Source of the DNA: Shewanella oncorhynchi
GTDB lineage: Bacteria; Pseudomonadota; Gammaproteobacteria; Enterobacterales; Shewanellaceae
Reading direction: 5' to 3'
Assembly: GCF_012584455.1 (NCBI RefSeq)
Contig: NZ_JABAEB010000005.1
Location: forward strand, 248,001-312,000
DNA: 64,000 bases
Below the pieces are notes generated by a model that ran no database searches, was not told where the DNA came from, and saw only the letters and a program-made list of their open reading frames with translations. Positions 40,642 to 49,315 of this stretch are shown here, one piece after another. The position numbers and the translations under genes are program-made. Numbering within the stretch: the first letter of the stretch is position 1; each line of letters opens with the position of its first letter.

Positions 40642-40854
40642 TTAATAATGTGGTGGTGGCGTTTCTTCAGCCTGAGTCGCCATATTACTCGGTTCCATGT
40701 CCTGCAACTTACCAATTAACATGTGAATTTGGTGTTGCTGGTGAGCCACCAGTCGATTTAATTTGATGACCTCTTGGTTTAATTCTTCGACTGTGAGCTC
40801 TTGAAAAGCCAATTTGGTTTCTAGATCTTCAATCTGTGCTTGTACGCCTTGCAT
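40642..40854 (-). CDS. slyX: SlyX family coiled-coil protein
   Basis: 70 residues. A single coiled coil ([34 protein letters not shown]) and the C-terminal PPPHY ending typical of SlyX. Function unknown. It is 9 bp after the WD40 lipoprotein gene and upstream of def on the minus strand; in E. coli slyX also lies near fkpA, which is divergent here. Confidence 0.93.
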
Positions 40855-40863
40855 GGCTAACCT

Positions 40864-41814
40864 CTATTTCTGCCAAGTTTCAACTAAGCCTTGGCTACTG
40901 ATACTAACGACTTTATTGGTATCTCGAATTGCCACAGAGTATACAACGGCTCCTCGATTTTGGCTGTTTTTAGTGAGTGCAACCTGCCATTTTTCAATTT
41001 GTTTACCCGAGTCACGTTGCCAGAGTATAACTTCCCGCGCTGGCGTACCTGTTAATAGCTGGCTGTCTTGTTTGATAAACCTCACCGCTGAAAAGTTCAT
41101 TTGGCGACGGGTAATATCCAGCTTATTTAACAGCTTACCGCTTGTGTTATCCCAGATTTTTGCTTCATCTGTGCTGCCATTGGTAAAACTTAAACTACCA
41201 CTGTCGTTGAGTGCCACTTTGGTTATACGGCTGCCGAGTGTCCACGTATGAAGCGGTTGGCCAGTTTGTGCCTGCCAGAGAATCGCCTGCATATCATTTG
41301 ACCCCGTTAATGCTAATCGGCCATCAGCAGAGAGGGCAACACTATTGACGCGCTCTTTATGTCCAAGAAACTTGATTAAGGCAGATTTTTCGGCATTAAG
41401 CGACATGACTGAACCATCATTTAAACCAATAAGTAGTGCGCCATTATCTGCTACCGCGACACTTTCACCGGATGAAGGTAAGGACCACCAGCCCAAAGGC
41501 TTACCGTCGGCTATTTTCCACATAGCAACTGAATCTCGGCTTAACGATGCTGCAAATATCCCGTTGGGAGAAATCGCTGTACCTGTGACGCCAGTATTAA
41601 TATCGCCATGTATCCATTGGTATTTGAGGGTAAGGGTGCTGAGATCCCAGCATTGAACTCCACTACTTTGAGTGGCAACTAAGGCGAATTGCCCATTACT
41701 TGATAGGCTCGCGCTATAGCTGGGTTCTGTCGTGAGAACACTGATATCTTCTGCTTTGGGGTGGCAAGCGATTAGAAAAACTGTGCAAATTACCAGCAGT
41801 AGATTTTTCTTCAT
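40864..41814 (-). CDS. WD40-repeat lipoprotein
   Basis: 316 residues from MKKNLLLVI (ribosome-binding site GGGAGC); the frame extends 13 codons upstream. Lipobox LIAC with C17. About seven WD-type blades are visible, ending in VQCWDLS, VAMWKIA, AILWQAQ, AKIWDN, VILWQRD and VETWQK, so it should fold as a beta-propeller held to a membrane as a protein-interaction platform. First gene of the WD40-slyX-def-COG3014-lpoB set. Partner unknown. Confidence 0.85.
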   Translation of the reverse strand: MKKNLLLVICTVFLIACHPKAEDISVLTTEPSYSASLSSNGQFALVATQSSGVQCWDLSTLTLKYQWIHGDINTGVTGTAISPNGIFAASLSRDSVAMWKIADGKPLGWWSLPSSGESVAVADNGALLIGLNDGSVMSLNAEKSALIKFLGHKERVNSVALSADGRLALTGSNDMQAILWQAQTGQPLHTWTLGSRITKVALNDSGSLSFTNGSTDEAKIWDNTSGKLLNKLDITRRQMNFSAVRFIKQDSQLLTGTPAREVILWQRDSGKQIEKWQVALTKNSQNRGAVVYSVAIRDTNKVVSISSQGLVETWQK

Positions 41815-41968
41815 GAACTTGCTCCCTAAGTTGTTGTCTTTAGACTTGATCAAGTGACATTAATCACTGTTAACCCATAAAGAATCTAGTTGGTATAACC
41901 GAGATAACTAGTATAAAGTTGTCACGCTTAGGTTATTGTAACCGCTTGAGGATGCTGAGGAAGCTTTA

Positions 41969-42736
41969 ATGAAATCGATTTATAAATTATCGTTAGTTGC
42001 ATTGGCTATTATTGGCCTATCTGCTTGTAATCAAGAAGAAAAAGCAGCTACGAGTACAAATGTTGAATTAACGACTGAAGCTCAAAAAGAAGCTTACAGT
42101 GTAGGCGCTTCAATCGGTCGTTATATGTCTGGCCATATCAAAGAGCAAGAAGAATTAGGCCTGCCAGTTGATCGCACTCTGATCGTCACTGGTTTCACTA
42201 ATGGTCTGAATGACCAATTAAGTTTAACCGAAGAAGAAATGCAAACCATTCTTCAAGGTCTAGATAAAAAGTTAAACGATAAACGTCAGGAACAAGCAAC
42301 AGCGATTTCTGCGAAAAATATCGAAGATGGTAAAAAATTCCTTGAAGAAAACAAGGTTAAGCCTGGTGTAGTGACAACTGAGTCTGGCTTACAATATGAA
42401 GTATTAACTCCAGGCACGGGTGAAAAGCCTGCCGCAGAAGACACTGTAGAAGTGGATTATGTCGGTACTTTACTTGATGGTACTGAGTTTGATAGTTCTT
42501 ATAAACGCGGCGAAGCGGCTAAGTTCCCTTTGAATCGCGTTATTCCAGGTTGGACTGAAGGCGTGCAATTAATGCCTGTTGGCGCTAAGTACAAGTTTGT
42601 GATCCCATCAGAATTAGCCTATGGCGTACGTGATACTGGTACTATTCCACCAAACTCTACGTTGATTTTCGAAGTTGAGTTGAAATCAATCGAGAAAGCT
42701 TCTGCGGCGCCAGTAGCTGAACCTGCTAAAAAGTAA
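41969..42736 (+). CDS. fkpA: FKBP-type peptidyl-prolyl isomerase, FkpA-like lipoprotein
   Basis: 255 residues. Lipobox LSAC with C20, so lipidated, whereas E. coli FkpA is soluble. N-terminal dimerisation helices (AYSVGASIGRYMSGHI..) and a C-terminal FKBP domain (about 140-240: VEVDYVGTLLDGTEFDSSYKRG, VIPGWTEGVQLMPVGAKYKFVIPSELAYG, IPPNSTLIFEVEL). Periplasmic folding catalyst and chaperone. Divergent from the WD40/slyX operon. Confidence 0.93.
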   Translation: MKSIYKLSLVALAIIGLSACNQEEKAATSTNVELTTEAQKEAYSVGASIGRYMSGHIKEQEELGLPVDRTLIVTGFTNGLNDQLSLTEEEMQTILQGLDKKLNDKRQEQATAISAKNIEDGKKFLEENKVKPGVVTTESGLQYEVLTPGTGEKPAAEDTVEVDYVGTLLDGTEFDSSYKRGEAAKFPLNRVIPGWTEGVQLMPVGAKYKFVIPSELAYGVRDTGTIPPNSTLIFEVELKSIEKASAAPVAEPAKK

Positions 42737-42770
42737 TTGATTAGCTGCGACGTGTAATACGCCGCAATTG

Positions 42771-42803
42771 AAAATACCGCTCCTAAATGAGCGGTATTTT
42801 TTT
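42771..42803 (+). terminator. Terminator of fkpA
   Basis: AAAATACCGCTC, six-base loop, GAGCGGTATTTTTTT. Confidence 0.92.
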
Positions 42804-43354
42804 GTCTGTAAAATTCGCATTATTGTTTTAATATTGAGCTCACTATCTTACAGCCGTTGGTTCTCAGACTGGCTCTGTGTTTCATTTTTATACCCATCAT
42901 CAACATTAATCTGCTGCAATAACCAAGGGTATAAATCATCCACTTTAGCAGTTTGACTGTTATGTTTATTTCAAAATAATGAATGCTAAATTAAGTTTTA
43001 ATTATATCCATTACCTTTTAAGGACCCGTGTTCCTTATATTTTATTGGGTATTGCATACTGAATAATATCATCAAAATATCACATTAAAATATTGATTGT
43101 TATTTAAGCAGGATGCCAAATGCTTTGAGCTTATGTGTATTGTTCTTACTGTTTGTTTTTACATGGCTAATACTTTTGATTTACCATCCTGTTCTGTTAG
43201 GTGAACAGTGAGAAGTCTATAATTAGTTACTCATCAATGTGTTACATTGGCAATGTGCGATCTTGCCCTCTTTTTTTACGCATTCAACTCTGAAATAATC
43301 CGCTCGCACGTTAATAGAAGTTAGCGGCAATATTATAATAATGGGGTTGATGAT
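42804..43354. other. Intergenic region upstream of exeM
   Basis: 550 bp, AT-rich, no gene seen. TATACCC (42889) and GGGTATA (ending 42933) form a 45-bp inverted repeat whose ends match the tips of the element at 29546-29810, perhaps a deletion remnant or chance. No riboswitch recognised. Confidence 0.4.
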
Positions 43355-45967
43355 ATGGATAATGTTAATAAATTAACGGCTATTTCTTTAGCTGTTGCAG
43401 CGGCTTTGCCTATGATGGCAAGCGCAGATGTGATGATCACCGAATATGTTGAAGGTAGCTCAAATAATAAAGCGATTGAACTGTATAACAGCGGCGATAC
43501 GGCAATTGATCTCGCGGGTTATAAACTGGTTCGTTATAAAGATGGTGCTACTGTTGCGTCGGATATGGTGGCTTTAGGTGGTCAAACTATTGCGGCAAAA
43601 TCGACAAAAGTTATTTTAAATACTAGCGGTACTATTACTGTTGCTCAAGGGGTTGATAGTTACTCTGGTAGTTTAAGTTTTAATGGCGGTGATGCGGTTG
43701 CCTTAATGAAAGATGATGCAGTCATCGATATTATTGGTGATGTGCCGACGCCAACGGGTTGGGGATTAGACGTTACCTTAAAACGTAAATTAGATGCGTT
43801 AGTGGCGAATACAGTATTTAATGCCGCCCAGTGGGAACAATTACCTAAAGATACCTTCTCTGGTTTAGGTTCTCTAGAAACGCCTGCTGAGCCAGAAGTG
43901 CCGCTCTTTAGCTGTACTGGCGCTAAAATTGTGCCTATTTATCAAGTACAAGGTGCGGGCGAGTCGAGCCCATTTGTACCAGCAGGGGCATTCGAATCTG
44001 AAGCCGAAGTGACTGTGCGTGGCGTAGTGACTGCCCGTGGTGAAAGCTTGTTTAAAGGTTTTTACTTACAAGAAGTTAAGGGTGATAACTCACCGTATAC
44101 CTCTGATGGTGTATTTGTATTCTTAGGTGAAGCTGCACCTGAAGCGATTCAACCAGGGGTTGAAGTGTGTGTGCAGGGTAAAGTGAAAGAATACTTTGGC
44201 CTAACTCAAATCGATATTAAAGCCGATAAGAAATTTGATGTTGGCGCTAAGGGTGAAGTCCCTGTTGCCGCACCTTTCTATGTGGCCGATGGCGAAACCT
44301 TAGCGCAAGCATTAGAGCGCTATGAAGGCATGAATGTGGCCTTAGATGCGGGCAGCGATCTTAAAATCAGCCGCACCTTCAGCTTCGACTATGCGGGTAG
44401 TCGCAATAACATGCTAGTGTCATATCAAGCACCTTTGATGAAGCCGACACAGCTGTATCCAGCGCTTTCTGCTGAAGCAACGGCATTAGTTAAATCTAAC
44501 CGCGAAAACCAACTCTTTATCGAATCCGATTACAAGCCTGCCAATGGTGTTATTCCATACTTCCCTGATTTCAATGTGGAAACGGGTTACATCCGTGTTG
44601 GCGATCAACTGACTAACCTGCAAGGTGTGATTGGTTACAGCTACGGCGCTTATCGTTTAGTGGCGACTAATACTATTACAGCGGGTGATTTTATCCGTGG
44701 TGACGATAGAACCGAAGCCCCAAGTGTTGCAACTAAGGGAGATCTGCGCGTGGCTAGCTTTAACGTGCTGAACTTCTTTAACGATGTTGATGGTGGCGAT
44801 ACCAATCCATCAGGCAGTAACCGTGGCGCCCTAACGCTGGAAGAAATGGTGCTACAACGTACTAAAATCGTTAGCGCTATTACCGCCATGAACGCCGATA
44901 TCGTCGGTTTGATGGAAATTGCTAACAACGGTTTTGGTGAGAAGAGTGCGATTAAGGATTTAGTCGATGCACTAAATGACAAGCAGACGCCTGAAAACGC
45001 CTATAGCTTTGTTGAAATCACCGATGCTGATAAGTATGACGGCAAGTACTTTGGCACAGATGCGATTACTGTCGGCATGTTATACCGTGGTGGTAAAGTG
45101 GCTTTAGCGGGGGCAGCACAAGTTATCGGTACTCCAGAACAGCACGCCAGTGCTGGCAGCGTGACTCGCACAAAAGATGGCAAAACTGAGACTAACCCTG
45201 GCAATGATGCTTATCAACGTCACAGCTTAGCGCAAACCTTTAAAATCCATGATGAGTCTCTGACCGTAGTCGTTAACCATTTGAAATCTAAAGGCTCAGG
45301 CTGTTTAGAAGATTGGGCTAACTTCGAAGAGTCAGTTGATCCGGCCGATCAACAGGGCAAGTGTAATGCTTTCCGCGTATCTGCAGCCAAAGTCTTGGGT
45401 GAAACGCTAAAAGACGTGAAAGGCGACTTACTGATCATCGGTGATATGAATGCCTATGGTATGGAGGATCCTATCCGTGTACTAACCGACTTCGATGCGA
45501 GCAAGTCAGAGCGTGACATCCTGACCGCTTCGTGGACGACGCTCGACGGCAAAGTGTTTGAACGCCAAGGCAGCAAGATTGAAAAAGGTTATGGCTTTAT
45601 CAACTTGAACACGAAAGCCCACGGTGCAAGCACTTTCTCTTATAGCTATAACGGCGAGTTAGGTAACTTAGATCATGCTTTAGCCAATGCTAGCTTAGCC
45701 AAACGTTTAGTGGATATTGAAGATTGGCATATCAACTCAGTGGAATCTAGCCTGTTTGAATACGGTAAGAAGTTCTCTGGTGATCTGGCTAAATCTGAAA
45801 ATGCTTTTTCTGCATCGGATCATGATCCTGTGATTGTTGCTTTAAGTTATCCTGCGCCAGTAGTGCCGCCAAAACCTGAGCCAAAGCCTAAAGATGATGG
45901 CGGTGCTTTAGGTTATTTAGGTTTAGCACTGATGTCCTTGTTTGGTTTGCAGCGTCGTCGCCGTTAA
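43355..45967 (+). CDS. exeM: Extracellular nuclease ExeM, GlyGly-CTERM protein
   Basis: 870 residues. Signal peptide (MASADV, cleavage about residue 25), lamin-tail domain (VMITEYVEGSSNNKAIELYNSG, about 25-120), OB-fold-like middle part (VTVRGVVTARGESLFKGFYLQE), and an endonuclease/exonuclease/phosphatase domain (about 460-830: LRVASFNVLNFFNDVD, IVGLMEIANNG, VVVNHLKSKGSG, LLIIGDMNAYG, ASDHDPVIVAL). The tail PKPKDDGGALGYLGLALMSL plus FGLQRRRR is a GlyGly-CTERM sorting signal, so it is expected to be exported, perhaps by type II secretion, and processed by rhombosortase. It degrades DNA for nutrition or biofilm release. Confidence 0.95.
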   Translation: MDNVNKLTAISLAVAAALPMMASADVMITEYVEGSSNNKAIELYNSGDTAIDLAGYKLVRYKDGATVASDMVALGGQTIAAKSTKVILNTSGTITVAQGVDSYSGSLSFNGGDAVALMKDDAVIDIIGDVPTPTGWGLDVTLKRKLDALVANTVFNAAQWEQLPKDTFSGLGSLETPAEPEVPLFSCTGAKIVPIYQVQGAGESSPFVPAGAFESEAEVTVRGVVTARGESLFKGFYLQEVKGDNSPYTSDGVFVFLGEAAPEAIQPGVEVCVQGKVKEYFGLTQIDIKADKKFDVGAKGEVPVAAPFYVADGETLAQALERYEGMNVALDAGSDLKISRTFSFDYAGSRNNMLVSYQAPLMKPTQLYPALSAEATALVKSNRENQLFIESDYKPANGVIPYFPDFNVETGYIRVGDQLTNLQGVIGYSYGAYRLVATNTITAGDFIRGDDRTEAPSVATKGDLRVASFNVLNFFNDVDGGDTNPSGSNRGALTLEEMVLQRTKIVSAITAMNADIVGLMEIANNGFGEKSAIKDLVDALNDKQTPENAYSFVEITDADKYDGKYFGTDAITVGMLYRGGKVALAGAAQVIGTPEQHASAGSVTRTKDGKTETNPGNDAYQRHSLAQTFKIHDESLTVVVNHLKSKGSGCLEDWANFEESVDPADQQGKCNAFRVSAAKVLGETLKDVKGDLLIIGDMNAYGMEDPIRVLTDFDASKSERDILTASWTTLDGKVFERQGSKIEKGYGFINLNTKAHGASTFSYSYNGELGNLDHALANASLAKRLVDIEDWHINSVESSLFEYGKKFSGDLAKSENAFSASDHDPVIVALSYPAPVVPPKPEPKPKDDGGALGYLGLALMSLFGLQRRRR

Positions 45968-46017
45968 CCTGTATATGGGGTTAACTCACAAGTGCAATTT
46001 GTGAGCTAGACTGAAAC

Positions 46018-46044
46018 AAAGGGATGGTTAACCATCCCTTTTTT
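46018..46044 (+). terminator. Terminator of exeM
   Basis: GGGATGGTTAACCATCCC perfect inverted repeat followed by TTTTTT. Confidence 0.88.
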
Positions 46045-46077
46045 ATCTCTTTTTTTCAGTTTTTATTAGGAGTGAGT

Positions 46078-46533
46078 ATGGATACCACCTCAAATCCGCT
46101 GAAAACCATGAATATCAAGGCGCCACTGTGGTTTTACTTTGTCGCAACGCTCAGTTTGTTGTGGAATATCATGGGGCTGATGGCTTTTGTTATGCAAATG
46201 ACTATGACGCCAGATGCACTGGCACAGATGAGCCCAGATCAAATTACACTCTATGAAACAACGCCAATTTGGATTGATGCTGTGTTTGGCTTTGCCGTAG
46301 TTTCAGGGGTTCTAGGATGTCTATTATTGTTATTCAGAAAATTAATTGCTTATAAAGTGTTGGTCGCCTCGCTTATCGCTATTTTGTTGCAAATGACCTA
46401 TGTATTTTGCATTCAGCAAGCGGCTGTGGTGCTAGGAGCCGACGCGTTAATTATGCCAAGTGTAGTCGTGGTGTGGGGATTATTTCTTGTCTGGTTTAGT
46501 CAGCTAAGTACCACTAAATCTTGGTTAGTTTGA
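46078..46533 (+). CDS. Four-helix inner-membrane protein, unknown function
   Basis: 151 residues from ATG 46078 with AGGAG eight bases upstream; an open frame 18 codons earlier runs through the exeM terminator and is not credible. Four membrane segments (about residues 14-38, 62-84, 90-112, 122-140) with a short loop TPDALAQMSPDQITLYETTP between the first two. No family recognised. The neighbouring genes (exeM, a thioesterase) give no functional hint. Confidence 0.75.
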   Translation: MDTTSNPLKTMNIKAPLWFYFVATLSLLWNIMGLMAFVMQMTMTPDALAQMSPDQITLYETTPIWIDAVFGFAVVSGVLGCLLLLFRKLIAYKVLVASLIAILLQMTYVFCIQQAAVVLGADALIMPSVVVVWGLFLVWFSQLSTTKSWLV

Positions 46534-46638
46534 GCCTTATTTTTGCCGATATAGATGTGACTAGCTGAGAGTAAACTAGTTGAACTTCATCCACTTCACA
46601 GTAAACTGCTGATTGGTTTTATTGACTAGGAAGTTGCA

Positions 46639-47076
46639 ATGAGTATTTGGTTTAGAGCTGTAACGTTAGAGGATTGCGCGCGTTTAGACGCCGGTATGGG
46701 TGGCAAAGGCACCTTGATGCAGACTTTAGGAATTGAGATCAGTGAGATTGGCGACGATTACATGAAGGCCACTATGCCAGCCAGTCCGGCGGTGCATAAC
46801 CCTTTGGGCATAGTGCATGGTGGCGCGAATGTCGCGCTTGCTGAAACCGTTGCTAGCTATGCGGCAAATTTCGCGGTGGATTTTGAGCAGTACTATTGTG
46901 TCGGTCAAGAAATTAACGCTAACCACTTACGGGCTTCCCGTAATGGGGTATTAACCGCCACGGCTAAGCCTATCCACTTAGGGAAGCGCAGCTCTGTATG
47001 GGAGATTTTAATCCACAACAGTGCGGGTGAACTGACTTGTATTTCACGGATGACGGCGGCTGTCGTTAAACGCTAA
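46639..47076 (+). CDS. Hotdog thioesterase, MenI/YdiI-like
   Basis: 145 residues. Closely resembles E. coli MenI (YdiI): MSIWFRAVTLEDC at the start, IGDDYMKATMP, PLGIVHGGANVALAETVAS, GQEINANHLRASRNG, LHLGKRSSVWEI-type stretch and SRMTAAV at the end. MenI hydrolyses 1,4-dihydroxy-2-naphthoyl-CoA in menaquinone synthesis, important for Shewanella respiration. The exact substrate is inferred from similarity; other acyl-CoA substrates are possible. Not adjacent to other men genes. Confidence 0.85.
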   Translation: MSIWFRAVTLEDCARLDAGMGGKGTLMQTLGIEISEIGDDYMKATMPASPAVHNPLGIVHGGANVALAETVASYAANFAVDFEQYYCVGQEINANHLRASRNGVLTATAKPIHLGKRSSVWEILIHNSAGELTCISRMTAAVVKR

Positions 47077-47158
47077 ATGCAATGAGCCAGCTTATTACCT
47101 GTGGTGTGATTGGCGTATCAATCGTTTGATTTAAATAATATATAGATAAGGATTGGAT

Positions 47159-47401
47159 ATGGATAACGCTACAATTTGGGAATGGGTTGGTTATTTAGCT
47201 TCAGTGGTCGTTGCAATATCACTGATGATGTCAAACATTAAGAAACTGCGCTGGTGGAATCTCATTGGTGCGGCTTTATTTGTGGCCTACGGTGTGGCAA
47301 TTGGGGCTTATCCTGTTGCCTTAGTTAACTTTTTTATCGTGCTGATTGATACTTATTATTTGGTTAAGCTTTATCGTGAAGCTGACTTATCCAGCAGTTA
47401 A
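47159..47401 (+). CDS. Small inner-membrane protein, YgjV-like
   Basis: 80 residues from ATG 47159, with AAGGA at six-base spacing; a TTG two codons earlier is less likely. Three short hydrophobic segments, with WNLIGAALFVAYGVAIGAYPVALVNFFIVLIDTYYL, a pattern I associate with the YgjV inner-membrane family. Function unknown. It follows the thioesterase by about 80 bp and may be co-transcribed. Confidence 0.65.
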   Translation: MDNATIWEWVGYLASVVVAISLMMSNIKKLRWWNLIGAALFVAYGVAIGAYPVALVNFFIVLIDTYYLVKLYREADLSSS

Positions 47402-47660
47402 TGGTGTATCAGCTTAACTCCGCTTTCTCGCACCGCACTTCGCTCCATTGTCCTGAGCAGCTATTTGGTTTTTCAACAGCATCTTAAGTGATGTGAGCGG
47501 ACCATTGGCTGTGAGTCCGTGTAATTCATTAACTGTCTTGCCAAACCCATTCTTAATCTTTTTTTTAGATTATGAAAATCTAGTTTAATCGTTTTATTCT
47601 AAAGTGGTAATTCTCTATTCTTGCTCCATCGACAACACGTCGCAGCCAAGGAGATAAACC

Positions 47661-47714
47661 ATGGCCACCATTTACGATTTAATTGAAACCTGGTTAACCA
47701 GCAATCAAGACTAA
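47661..47714 (+). CDS. 17-codon ORF immediately upstream of katB
   Basis: ATG with AAGGAG seven bases upstream opens MATIYDLIETWLTSNQD and stops TAA at 47712. The TAA overlaps the AAGGAG ribosome-binding site of katB (47713-47718), and katB begins 10 bp further on, so the two are likely translationally coupled. Too short for a standard gene finder. The peptide is hydrophobic and acidic with no similarity I can name. It could be a leader peptide controlling katB or a small protein. Confidence 0.6.
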   Translation: MATIYDLIETWLTSNQD

Positions 47715-47724
47715 GGAGCAGGGC

Positions 47725-49200
47725 ATGAGTCAACAACATCAAACAAGTCAGTACTTAACGAGCCAAAACGGTGCCCCAGTGGCCGATGATCAAAACTCAC
47801 TGTCGGCGGGTGAACGTGGTCCTTTGCTATTACAAGATTGGCATTTAATTGAAAAGTTAGCCCATTTCAACCGTGAGCGTATTCCTGAACGTATCGTGCA
47901 TGCCAAAGGTACAGGGGTTTACGGCACATTTACGCTGACTAAAGATTTAAGCGATTACACCATTGCTGACCATTTCAATGGTGTTGGTAAGCAAACCGAA
48001 ACCTTTATTCGTTTCTCAACCGTAGGTGGAGAAATGGGTTCTGCCGACGCAGAGCGCGATCCACGTGGCTTTGGTTTACGTTTTTATACTGCCCGTGGTA
48101 ATCACGATATCGTGGGTAACAATACGCCGACCTTTTTCTTGCGAGATGGGATTAAGTTTCCAGACTTTATTCATACGCAAAAGCGTAATCCTAAGACAAA
48201 CTTAAAAGATCCGCAGGCTATGTGGGACTTTTGGTCATTGAATCCTGAAGCTATGCATCAAGTAACCATTTTGATGTCGGATCGTGGTATTCCGGCGAAC
48301 TACCGTCAAATGCATGGTTATGGTTCACACACTTTCTCGCTGTGGAATGCCAAGGGCGAGCGTTTCTGGGTGAAGTTCCACTTTAAATCGCAGCAAGGCG
48401 TGGTCAACTTAACCAATGAACAGGCTGATAAATTAAAAGGGATTGATCCCGATTCATCACAGCGCGATATGGTGGTTGCTATTACTGATGGTAACTTCCC
48501 GTGTTGGACGGTTAATGTGCAGATTATGCCTGAGGCGGATGCCAATACTTACCATATCAATCCATTTGATTTAACTAAGGTTTGGCCGCATAGCGACTAT
48601 CCATTAATTGAGATTGGTGTATTAGAGCTGAATCGTCTGCCACAAAACTACTTTGCTGAAGTTGAGCAATTGGCATTAGCACCTAGTAATTTGGTCCCAG
48701 GCGTCGGGGCTTCACCAGACAAGATGTTACAAGCACGTTTATTTGCCTACGCCGATGCGCAGCGTTACCGCATTGGTGCTAACTACAACCAATTGCCAGT
48801 GAATTGCCCGCATGCCGCTAAGGCAAATCACCATCAACGTGCAGGTGCGATGGCGGGTACACAATGTCCTTATCATGGCAGTCAAACTGGTGGCGACGCT
48901 TCGGCAAACTATGGCCCGAACAGCACTGCTGATGCCTTGGTTGAGCCAGTAAACTTTAGCGAACCACCATTGCGTTTAGAAGGTGAAGCGGCGCGTTACA
49001 GTCGTTATAACCAAGACGATTATACCCAAGCGGGTAATTTGTATCGCATCTTCTCTGAAGCTGAGAAAGCGCGCCTAGTGGCAACAATTTCGGGTTCATT
49101 AAGTCAAGCGAGTTTAGATGTGCAGCAACGTATGGTGGCGCATTTTACTCAAGCCGATGCGGATTACGGACAACGTATTAAAGCGGCATTAGGTCTTTAA
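47725..49200 (+). CDS. katB: Monofunctional haem catalase KatB
   Basis: 491 residues, clade-3 small-subunit size. Distal H59 in RIVHAKG, the RFSTVGGE and RDPRGFGLRFYT blocks, distal asparagine in VGNNTPTFF, and proximal Y342 in RLFAYADAQRYRIG are present. It dismutates hydrogen peroxide; no signal peptide is seen. AAGGAG lies six bases before ATG and overlaps the stop of a 17-codon upstream ORF. Induction by OxyR is expected from related species, but I cannot place a site with certainty. Confidence 0.97.
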   Translation: MSQQHQTSQYLTSQNGAPVADDQNSLSAGERGPLLLQDWHLIEKLAHFNRERIPERIVHAKGTGVYGTFTLTKDLSDYTIADHFNGVGKQTETFIRFSTVGGEMGSADAERDPRGFGLRFYTARGNHDIVGNNTPTFFLRDGIKFPDFIHTQKRNPKTNLKDPQAMWDFWSLNPEAMHQVTILMSDRGIPANYRQMHGYGSHTFSLWNAKGERFWVKFHFKSQQGVVNLTNEQADKLKGIDPDSSQRDMVVAITDGNFPCWTVNVQIMPEADANTYHINPFDLTKVWPHSDYPLIEIGVLELNRLPQNYFAEVEQLALAPSNLVPGVGASPDKMLQARLFAYADAQRYRIGANYNQLPVNCPHAAKANHHQRAGAMAGTQCPYHGSQTGGDASANYGPNSTADALVEPVNFSEPPLRLEGEAARYSRYNQDDYTQAGNLYRIFSEAEKARLVATISGSLSQASLDVQQRMVAHFTQADADYGQRIKAALGL

Positions 49201-49241
49201 ACTGTTGTTGTTGCGAATGTTTGAATAATAGTGGAAACGAT

Positions 49242-49273
49242 AAAACTGAGTAGAAAGCCTCTACTCAGTTTTT
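49242..49273. terminator. Bidirectional terminator between katB and norW
   Basis: AAAACTGAGTAG, seven-base loop, CTACTCAGTTTTT between convergent genes. Confidence 0.88.
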
Positions 49274-49315
49274 ATTATCAGCGACAACAATATTAACATT
49301 CTCGTTAATGTGCTC

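Noticed and set aside
42768-42956. 62-codon frame over the fkpA terminator
   Set aside because: Starts inside a strong terminator hairpin and has no ribosome-binding site.
44650-44982. 110-codon antisense frame in exeM
   Set aside because: Shadow frame; exeM is continuous with complete domains across it.
47540-47660. OxyR binding site before katB
   Set aside because: The AT-rich stretch has ATAG-like pieces but not four regularly spaced half sites, so it cannot be called by eye.
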